Source of the DNA: Asterias amurensis
Lineage: Eukaryota > Echinodermata > Asteroidea > Forcipulatida > Asteriidae
Assembly (NCBI RefSeq): GCF_032118995.1
Contig: NC_092657.1
Location: 6,883,391 to 6,947,390, forward strand
Reading direction: 5' to 3'
DNA length: 64,000 nucleotides
This document shows positions 56,461 through 64,000 of this stretch, piece by piece. The position numbers and the translations under genes were made by a program. The notes beneath the pieces are model-generated. The model was not told the origin of the DNA, searched no databases, and was given only the letters and a program-made list of their open reading frames with translations. The stretch's first letter is position 1; every line of letters begins with the position of its first letter.

Positions 56461-57189
56461 TGATTACAGGTGTAGGTTTATGGGTACTATGTTATAAGTG
56501 AAAGTTACACGTGATTCAATAAATGAGTCACCCATGTGACGTGCAATGTGTCCTCCTTTTCTAGAAGCAATCAATCATGTTAATTAAATAAGTTAATAGG
56601 ATACAGCGGTAACGGTATTCTACTCTGTTTAATGTACCATTATCTGCAAGCAAACAACCTCCCATGCATGTCTTTTAAATTAATTTTCCAATTTAGGTTC
56701 CTTTACAGCAAGATCCGTAATGGAAAGTCATTAGATTATGTTTTGTGAAAGCCGGGTACTACCATAAACAGACAATGGACTTGCCTTGTAATTGGTTCAT
56801 AAAGGAGCATTTCAATGCAAGGGGGTACGTCAGCAGCCACGATCAGTGAAATTGTCATTCCTTAATGTTCAACGATTCGTTAATTATATCGGCCTAGTTT
56901 GGGAGAATTAAATAGAAAACGCGATGTTTTCCCCCAGCAGTGCGGAGACAGCGCAAGTACGATATCAGCAAACGATCAGCCACATCGTATCTATCCGGTA
57001 TATCATTCGTTTGATAGCTAAACCTTATACCATTGTTAGGGTCGTTGCCGTGTGATAAAGGCCCGAGCCGATGATATAGCTTGAAGATCATCACTGATAT
57101 CAATTTGACGTGTTTAAGGAGTTTATACAATCCTTGCTAATGCCCTGCTAACGGAAAACACCTGTAAGAGTTTATCACAATCACGTACG
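56461..57189. other. GPCR 2 upstream region, nothing recognised
   Basis: No coding frame. A CGATCAGCCACATCGTAT.TATC block near 56968 loosely resembles the sequence upstream of the other receptor (54070-54100, ACGAACGATATACG), but I cannot show homology. Confidence 0.3.
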
Positions 57190-58224
57190 ATGGGATCCGA
57201 TATAACTGTAGACGATTGCAAGGTACAAGGAGCTATAAATATCACTGAGGAGACTCTTGAGCAGATCTTTAGTCAAGTTGATACCTTCATAATAACAATT
57301 GTGGTACCAATAATCTTAGGTCTAGGTCTTCTGATCAACTTGTTACTTTTGTTCGTCTTTCTCCGCGTTCCCAGACTTAGATCAGAAACTGATGTGTACT
57401 TAGCACACTTGGCATTGTCTGATGTGATCTATTTGATTGTATGTTCTGCTCGCGATATAAGGAGGTTTGTTGCTTCACCGTTGTTATGGGATGAGCCATT
57501 CAGCAGTTCTGCTGGATGTGTTCTTTATAACTTTGCATTCCAAACACCATTTGCCGCATCCATGGCGTTTGTCACTGTGGTATCATTTGAAAGATACCTC
57601 GCCCTGTGTCATCCAATCCAACATCTTAAGATCCGCAATCGGGGACGAACCTATAAAATGGTTGCAATCTGCTGGGGCATTGGGGTTGTGTTTGCCGTTC
57701 TAATAACTCCGAATTTCGCCAAATACGGAGTACAGTGTCTACGGTGGCCTGAAGAGGACATGTATATAGGACTCCCGTCTCATCGTGCATACTGTACTTA
57801 TATATTTGGTTGGACGGAATACATAAGCGAGCCTCTGACAAACATTCCGTGGTGTATTGCAATGATCGGAAACGTCTACATGTATGCTCGCATCATCCAC
57901 ATGCTGAACAAACGCAAGGGTGTAAAAGCAGAAGGAAAAACTGTGAAAGCCAACTCAAAAGCGCGGGAGATCCGTAACCAAGTCGCAAAAATGTTGGTAG
58001 TAAACGGTATAGTATTCTTCTTATGCCAGGCTCCTTTCGCTACGTTAAACCTTTCTACGTGGATCTGCCAAATATTGGGTATTGGGAGTCCTTTAGATGA
58101 GGCATTCGGTGTACATGTTGACTGGATGGTGCTTATCCCTTTAAGGATCAACACTATTGTTAATCCACTCATATACTGCGCGTTTAATTCACAATACAGA
58201 GCGGCGTTTATCCAAGCGTTTTGA
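57190..58224 (+). CDS. Rhodopsin-class (peptide-type) GPCR, intronless, short C-tail
   Basis: 344 residues. N-terminus with an N-glycosylation site (N17-I-T), seven membrane segments, N50 in TM1, D78 in TM2 (LALSD), C110 at the top of TM3, ERY 134-136, W162 in TM4, ECL2 cysteines, CQAP 279-282 in TM6 (Gln where CWxP has Trp) and NPLIY 325-329 in TM7. Class A, beta-group style; nearest by eye to TRH-receptor-like/neuropeptide receptors, ligand unknown. It stops two residues into the region where its paralogue continues with a ~50-residue tail: GCGTTTTGA here against GCGTTTGAA there. An extra T may therefore have cut the cytoplasmic tail, removing helix 8/arrestin sites. Head-to-head with the paralogue at 52532-53686. 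Confidence 0.88.
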   Translation: MGSDITVDDCKVQGAINITEETLEQIFSQVDTFIITIVVPIILGLGLLINLLLLFVFLRVPRLRSETDVYLAHLALSDVIYLIVCSARDIRRFVASPLLWDEPFSSSAGCVLYNFAFQTPFAASMAFVTVVSFERYLALCHPIQHLKIRNRGRTYKMVAICWGIGVVFAVLITPNFAKYGVQCLRWPEEDMYIGLPSHRAYCTYIFGWTEYISEPLTNIPWCIAMIGNVYMYARIIHMLNKRKGVKAEGKTVKANSKAREIRNQVAKMLVVNGIVFFLCQAPFATLNLSTWICQILGIGSPLDEAFGVHVDWMVLIPLRINTIVNPLIYCAFNSQYRAAFIQAF

Positions 58225-58638
58225 AAAAGAAACAAAGTAACCTATTGAGTACGTAATTTCACCAACGTGAGGTAAAAGTAAACAAACAATGTTATTAACC
58301 ACGTGTCGGAATTAATATATACGTGTAATATCTGGTTAGTACACACCTAAAAGTATTCCTTGTCGAGAAAACATGTGAAGAGTTTTGTTGTTATCAAACA
58401 CATTGATGAGCGTTTGTACACAAACATATGGGAAAAGTGATTTTTTTTTGCAATAAAAAAAATGCTCAATCCTGCCAGCTGGGCATGCATCGGAGTTGTA
58501 TACTAGACACATTGAAGAACAAATTTCTGCAAACAAATCTTAGTTGTACTCAATGTCACGCTTTGCCTAAATTTTGGGGTTTGGCTCCTGGACCACTATG
58601 GCTATATTTAAACTACGGTATCATTAAAGGTACGTTAA
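58225..58638. other. No gene seen
   Basis: 3' flank of the receptor gene; AATAAA-like motifs only inside A-runs (about 58452). Confidence 0.3.
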
Positions 58639-59188
58639 AGTCACCTGGAAATATAATTTTTTTTTCTTTCAAACATAAGAGTATATGCTTACGAACAATA
58701 AAACAATTTTTTTAGTAATTGTCTGTCACGATTTATATGTTTAAAAAATATATATAGTTGTTTGGGGGGCTGACTCCGCCTACCCCTTTTGTGACGTCAA
58801 TCGAGGCAGACTTTGCTTGCAATGCGTATAGTAAACACACGTGCAAAGTACAAGTACGTCCAAGTCGTGAGTTGGTACATTTCAAAAAGTGTTTTTCTGC
58901 ATTCAGCAGCAATACACCTGGTCGGCAATGCCGGAAAAAAAAACCTCACGACTTGGTCCGTACATGTACTTTGCAATTGTGTTTACTCTACGCATTACAG
59001 GCAAAGTCTGCCTCGATTGACGTCACGAACAGCGCCCTCTCGGGTCGGGGTCTACTCTTAAATTTGTAAATAAGATAAGAACTGATTTTTTAAAACATTA
59101 GTTAACTGTTTATTCACATTCCACTCATCAAAACACATATATTAGTGACAAAAGCTTTATTTTGAAAAAATACCACTTCCAGGTGACT
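58639..59188 (-). mobile_element. TTAA transposon family D, foldback derivative D3
   Basis: 550 bp flanked by TTAA at 58635-58638 and 59189-59192. It is the inverted counterpart of D1 (7811-8343) with the same inner foldback and the same retained THAP start segment (GCAATACACCTGGTCGGCAA on this strand). Confidence 0.85.
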
Positions 59189-59516
59189 TTAAGAGAAAAC
59201 AATATATCTCATGACAACGACTTTATAAGCAACAGTCATGACTTGTATATTTTTTTCAAAGGACTTCATACTCTTAAGTATGAATTTATTGTCATATTAT
59301 GTCAAAGTCATGACTTCTAATGATCATCGTAATATACAAAATCATAAATATGAATCCCACAATTTACAGATAATATGACCTTTTTGGCACAATTTATAAC
59401 ATAAATTGATTCACAACTATGTGGGATTGTGTTCTTTGCTTGGCTTGCAGTTAAAACTGAACGCATTGTACAAAAAAAAATACCGCGTAAGTGTTTTTTA
59501 AGCCTAATTATAGTTA

Positions 59517-59553
59517 CTAGCGGGATGCCGCGCTTCGCACGGCACCCCGCTAG
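59517..59553. repeat. Short GC-rich hairpin
   Basis: TAGCGGGATGCCGCGC and GCACGGCACCCCGCTA pair around a short TTC loop, next to the foldback element at 59611. Confidence 0.6.
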
Positions 59554-59610
59554 ATGACGGAAATCCTTTACACAAATATTTCGAAATGTAATGTGGGTGA
59601 GGGTGTTATA

Positions 59611-59760
59611 CGCCTCTCTTAATATTTATGCATGACGTCATAATTCTAACCCAAAATGAGGCTATGGCGCACATCCGCCACTACTTGCAGTGGCTGCGCC
59701 CACAGCCTCGTTTTGGGTTAGATTGACGACGTACCTTAGCACACTGATTAAGAGAGAAGT
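59611..59760. mobile_element. Foldback MITE (CTAACCCAAAATGAGGCT)
   Basis: Outer CCTCTCTTAAT / ATTAAGAGAG, inner CTAACCCAAAATGAGGCT / AGCCTCGTTTTGGGTTAG, and a TGACGTCAT near 59633, around a GCGCA...TGCGC loop. Non-coding. Confidence 0.65.
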
Positions 59761-59761
59761 A

Positions 59762-60976
59762 TTAATAATAAATAATAATAATAAATCTTATAAAGCGCTG
59801 GTATCTAGAAAACTATTCACTGCGCTAAAAAATGACCAAGGGAAAAATTAATGGTAGGCTTGACTGAAGAGGTAAGTTTTGAGATTGGATTTGAATGAAG
59901 AAATGTCAGGTTGTGATCTAAGGTTGAGAGGCAAGTCGTTCCACAGGCGGGGGGCTGCAACCGAGAAACTTCTATCCCCATATGTTTTCAACCTGGAAGG
60001 TGGAACGGCAAGCAAGTTGGCATCACTGGACCTTAGCTGGCGAACGGGCTTATACGGCAGGAGAAGCCTCTGCAAGTACAACGGGGATGAAGTTTCTGTC
60101 ATACAACGGTATGTTGTGCAAAGGAGTTTGAAGATGATGCGTTGCTCAACAGGGAGCCAGTGTAATGCTTTAAGAACCGGGGTGATATGCTCAAACTTTT
60201 TTGAGCGTGTTAGGATACGAGCTGCAATGTTCTGGATTCTCTGAAGGTGATGCAAGGTGGAAGCTGGAAGTCCATATAAGAGTGAGTTGCAGTAGTCGAG
60301 CCGAGACGTTACAAGTGCGTGAATGAGTTGCTCTGCTGTTTTGTCAGAGAGCAATGAGCGGATGTGGTTTATGTTCTTCAAGTGGTACATGGCGATGCGG
60401 GAGGTTTTTTTGACGTTGGTTGTGAAGTTCATGTGCCTGTCAAAGATGACACCAAGGTTTCTAGCTGTGTTGCTACAAGGAATGACATGGCCATCAATCA
60501 GGATGCTGTGAATGGTGTTGTGACGATGTTGACTTTGGGAGTTCAGCAAGAGGATGACTGTCTTGTCGCTATTGAGTTGAAGTTTGTTTGCGACCATCCA
60601 TTCCTTAACTTCGGCAACACACGCTTCTGTACGGGCAACTGCAGTGTTTGCGTCCGTGGAGACAAATGGCAGATATAGTTGTGCGTCATCCGCGTAAAGC
60701 TGAACGGACAGACCGTGGTTACGAGCAATGTTCGCAACAGGTGAAAAGTACAAGGAAAATAACACTGGACTGAGCACCGACCCCTGAGGGACGCCAAAAC
60801 GTGGTGTAGTGTTGGATGAGAAGGACCCGTCAATTTTTACATTTTGGGTGCGATTTTCCAGATATGAAGTAAACCACTTCAAAGCAGTTCCAGTGATACC
60901 GAAATTGTAGTGAAGACGTTGAAGGAGGATTTGGTGGTCGATAGTGTCAAAAGCAGCAGAAAGGTCAAGTAACACT
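59762..60976 (-). mobile_element. 5'-truncated LINE (CR1/L2-Jockey clade) with open reverse transcriptase frame
   Basis: The minus strand is open from the truncation point at 60975 to 59848 (375 codons). It includes LLDLSAAFDTIDH (RT motif A), FGVPQGSVLSPVLFSLYFSP, the catalytic box QLYADDAQLYLPF, TARNLGVIFDRHMNF, HALVTSRLDYCNSLLYGLP, and the tail WNDLPLNLRS...FKSNLKTYLFSQAYH. The N-terminal RT part and the endonuclease are missing through ordinary 5' truncation. The 3' end has AGCGCTTTATAAGATTTATT followed by ATT repeats (59762-59790). The intact frame suggests a recent insertion. It lies against another probable LINE 3' end at 60977. Confidence 0.85.
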
Positions 60977-61575
60977 AAAATTACAGAGAGGGACAGAGGT
61001 TATAATAACTTTGTATATTTGGATTGGGAATTGTATTTAAAATGATTGAGGGTGTTAAGCTCTAAAGATTCATATAACATTCATAAGATTTCTATACTTT
61101 TATTATTTGGGTTGGTTTTCTTTGATTCTTTTTTTTTCTTTCTTTTTTTTGTGTCTCAAGAAAAAATCGTATCAGTGTTTTGCCATTTGTTTCTCTTTAT
61201 CCATGCCCATGTATACTTATTTCGACTTGTTTGTTGATGTTTTGGTGTATAGTTTTGGTAACTCCTGGTCCATGAGGGAGCGACATATTGATATAATGAA
61301 TGTTTCTTGAAATCGATGTTAAAGGTTAGTTGTGGATGTAATGTTGTATAGGCCCATATTGTTTTTTTTTTTTTTTTTCTAAAAAAGGGGGTTGTGTTTG
61401 TCTCTTCATTTCGTTCTTTTAGAGATGTAAATTGTTGATTAGTGTAACAAAAATGGTAGTGTTACAGGGGTGTGGGTGTCACAAGATAGTTGTTCAATTG
61501 TGTGTTACCTTGTTGGTCTAATTATTATGCTGAAGATTGAAATAAGATTGAAGATTGAAATATGAGGTACATTAT
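60977..61575 (+). mobile_element. Possible LINE 3' untranslated region
   Basis: T-rich sequence ending in GAAGATTGAAATAAGATTG and a repeat of GAAGATTGAAAT (61532-61560), a tail style of CR1/L2-like LINEs. No protein motif; short open frames in T-runs are chance. Confidence 0.35.
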
Positions 61576-62039
61576 AACAAAGGATATATATGAGGTCATG
61601 TCAATCTATCCTGGATGAAGACAAAGTAAACGCATAATCCGTATAAATTGATTATTTTGTCCCCGACTTTTGAGGATAGTTTTCATTCAATGGGCTATGT
61701 CATTGTATTAATTTTATTATCTCAACTGAACTGAGTGTTTCCCCGCTAAGCCAAATAATAAGGGTAATTACCTAGTGGATTATAAAATATAACACACTGT
61801 TATAATTACACAGTATTTTCTTGTACGGAGCGCATTGGGTATAATTCACGTGCACGCAAGTGTCTTCGCATTGGCGACCAATCAGGAGGTCTTTGTGGAA
61901 GAGCCAATCAGACCATAGGGCAACTATGATCAGACCAAAACATTTTTCTAACCTGATGAATTTGGCATCAGTGGTATTTTGGTTCCCTTCTCAACAAATC
62001 ATAAGTACCTCCATAGTCACCGTAAATAAACGCGCCGAG
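61576..62039. other. No gene seen
   Basis: Unassigned AT-rich sequence. Confidence 0.3.
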
Positions 62040-62757
62040 TTACTCGACAAATCATTTTTGACAAAAAACAAACAAAGTGACGACATTGACAAAAGTCAAA
62101 AAAGAGCCTGTAGAACCATCTTAGGTCATTCTTATCTGTCTTATACTGACTACTGATGCCTTAGAATTGTGTAATCTTGACTCTTTATCTAACCGAAGGG
62201 TGGACCACTGCCGTGGGTTTGCGGAGGGTTTGCCTTAATCAGACCGAACCAGTGGTCTCCTCCCTCCATCCAGGTTGACAAGTCATGGCAGATGCCTCCG
62301 AAGTGCCACCAACATATCTCAGCTCCGTGTCAAAACCAATAGTTTTCAAAATAGCCCAATTGCTTATTTCATTAATTTGCTTCACACCCAATGATTATGT
62401 TGTTTTCTCTTTCTCTGGTTGCACTTTGCATTCCATGTTTTTAATAAAATCATTGTTTTTTTGCTAGTCTTATTGATTGTATTCCTCATCCAGTCCTTTT
62501 TCCGTGTGTTTTTGATGACGTGTTTTAATCCTACCTACTATTTGCTTCATGTTTTTAATTGTGCTATTTTGTATTGTTGCAATTCATCATTGTTTGTATT
62601 CCACCAGTCCTTTACATGTGTGTTTTTTAATATCTTTTAATAATAATGATAATTATAATAATAATAATGTTTTTGTACTATTTAATTATTGTAAATCGTG
62701 TGCATTTTGGCCTGTGGGCCACGAAATGTGATTCCAATAAAATGAAATGAAATGAAA
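62040..62757 (+). mobile_element. LINE remnant with reverse transcriptase C-terminus and tailed 3' end
   Basis: Plus strand 62080-62260 reads DIDKSQKRACRTILGHSYLS, YTD and then, one base shifted, LELCNLDSLSNRRVDHCRGF. This is the conserved C-terminal zone of Jockey/RTE-like LINE proteins (QKRACRIILG...Y..AL..L.L..L..RR...C..FA). The element ends at 62757 with CCAATAAAATGAAATGAAAT, a simple-repeat tail. 5'-truncated and frameshifted. Confidence 0.65.
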
Positions 62758-63593
62758 AGTAAGAGACTGGTTTAATATCCTCCTCAACAATAGGAGAAAT
62801 CCGACTAAAAAGGCTTGAATAGTCACAGCCAATATCCGCAGAGTTGATCCGACTGAAAGGGAAGAAAGTAAACACCTTATAAAAAAAACGCACTGGTTGG
62901 CGGTCCGCCGGTTCAATCGTGTTGAACAGATGGTAGCGAAAAAGTTCAACGTTATATCTGCAAAATTGTATTGAAAATAAACACATTGAACGATTGGTTG
63001 CTTTCGTTGAATTATTGTTTGCTTTATTTCCAATAACGCTACTATTTTTAGAATCTTGGGCCCTTACTTGTGCATCGCGATTTATGGAGCGCCACGTCCC
63101 ACGATACATCGTTAAGTTGTTACAGCACTAAATAAAGCGAGTTTTCGGAAGATGCTGGGTGTGCCACAAATCTATCTACTGTTTGTTTACCACCGCTTTT
63201 TGTTGATGGGGGGGGGGGGGGGTAAAGAGCGTCGGAGATTATTGGAAGTCCGAGGTCGCCACCCTAAAGTGATCCCACGGCGACCTCCTACACCAAGCAA
63301 CAGGTGGCCTGTCTCAAAACCAGACAACACACCACTCACAATACACTGACCAGAATGTAAGGAGAGGTTGGGCTCGAATTACATACTTACTTTATTTGTG
63401 TAAGGCCCCCCCCCCCCCCAACCCCAAAATGTTATTAATTCCCACAGGCTCATTCCAGCCTATAGCCCTATAGTTACCTAATGTTTCCAAAATTATAAAG
63501 CTCCCGTTTGATCCCATCCTTGTCCATTTGTCATGCCGTTTGGAAGTCAATGCTTTTTTTATAAATTATTCTCCATTTAATCTTTTCAACAAA
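62758..63593. other. No gene supported
   Basis: Open frames of 115-143 codons on the minus strand (62678-63109) overlap each other and partly the LINE tail; no domain is recognised. G- and C-homopolymers lie at 63207-63222 and 63406-63419. Confidence 0.3.
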
Positions 63594-64000
63594 TGAGTCA
63601 CCTGTCAGAAAGATTTCTAGGAAGTCTGGTAACAACATCGACCACTGGTTGACATATGGTCGCCTGCGAAACATCAATTTGAGTTACTTCATTCATCCAA
63701 TGCAAATTCGTGAGATTTGTTTCGGTTTTGCCCTGGCACCCAGCCTCTTTGGCACCCAGCCTCTTCGACCCCCTGCGCGGCAATGAATGAACCACTCTGG
63801 AAAACCATGCTTAGCACAACCCAAAATTCACCCGACCAAAAAGGGCGGATCGAATGCCGGGTGGGCGGGCAAGGGGCAATGGGTGAACCAATCCGGAGAA
63901 CCATCTGCGACACTGTCCAATGAGTCGCCTGTCAAAAAGATTTCTAGGAAGTCTGGTAACAACATCGACCAGTGGTTGACACACGGTCCCCGCCCAAACT
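63594..64000 (+). repeat. ~327-bp direct repeat running off the right edge
   Basis: TGAGTCACCTGTCAGAAAGA and TTTCTAGGAAGTCTGGTAAC... (63594 to about 63665) recur at 63921-64000 with few changes (GTCGCCTGTCAAAAAGA). A smaller internal duplication is seen at 63788/63883 (GAACCA.TC.GGA.AACCAT). One full unit plus the start of a second fits a satellite array continuing beyond the window. Confidence 0.65.

Noticed and set aside
59879-60244. 121-codon plus-strand frame
   Set aside because: Antisense of the LINE reverse transcriptase frame.

Overview
The window is animal nuclear DNA and most resembles an echinoderm (sea star or sea cucumber type). Reasons: a fibrinogen-related lectin gene in split exons, a secreted C-type lectin, a pair of intronless rhodopsin-class receptors, non-LTR and tyrosine-recombinase retroelement remains, and very many small inverted-repeat transposons. 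There is no bacterial-style operon, CRISPR array or rRNA. The species call is inference; no search was possible. LAYOUT: 0-3.6 kb holds the broken 3' part of a Ngaro/DIRS-type retroelement. 3.6-19.6 kb is a fibrinogen-related protein (FReD) locus built as a large inverted repeat. The left arm (3.64-5.93 kb, minus strand) carries exons 2-4 and is served by a signal-peptide/coiled-coil first exon at 10.6-11.0 kb. The right arm (16.72-18.9 kb, plus strand) carries the same exons 2-4 followed by the only visible last exon (19.37-19.62 kb). Inverting the segment between the arms would place the first exon upstream of the complete 3' half. The segment between the arms is packed with MITEs and foldback repeats. 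19.6-30 kb is mostly nested transposons, including a 4.5 kb element with TTAA target duplications sitting inside a hairpin-ended repeat. 30.87-31.39 kb is an intact single-exon C-type lectin. 32.6-34.8 kb holds another hairpin repeat and a 1.2 kb TTAA transposon that still encodes a THAP domain. 36.4-39.6 kb is a minisatellite domain (53-bp period), interrupted by a short insert with a small open frame, a TATA box and a terminal homopolymer. 40-47 kb is largely unrecognised sequence plus MITEs. 47.8-51.3 kb is a second Ngaro-like retroelement fossil carrying a gag-like frame, reverse transcriptase/RNase H, recombinase and SGNH-hydrolase parts, with a Tc1-like transposon inserted in it. 52.5-58.2 kb holds two head-to-head paralogous peptide-type GPCR genes flanking a 44-bp minisatellite: one carries a nonsense codon in TM6/ECL3, the other is open but short-tailed. 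59.8-62.8 kb holds LINE remains, including a 375-codon open reverse-transcriptase frame. The right edge shows a ~327-bp direct repeat. HOW THE GENES RELATE: the FReD protein and C-type lectin are both secreted carbohydrate-recognition proteins of the kind used in invertebrate humoral immunity; the GPCR pair is a lineage-specific tandem expansion. A recurring theme is TTAA-targeting transposons whose ends begin AG...CT. At least five families of them are present, one with a THAP domain, and they account for much of the intergenic DNA.
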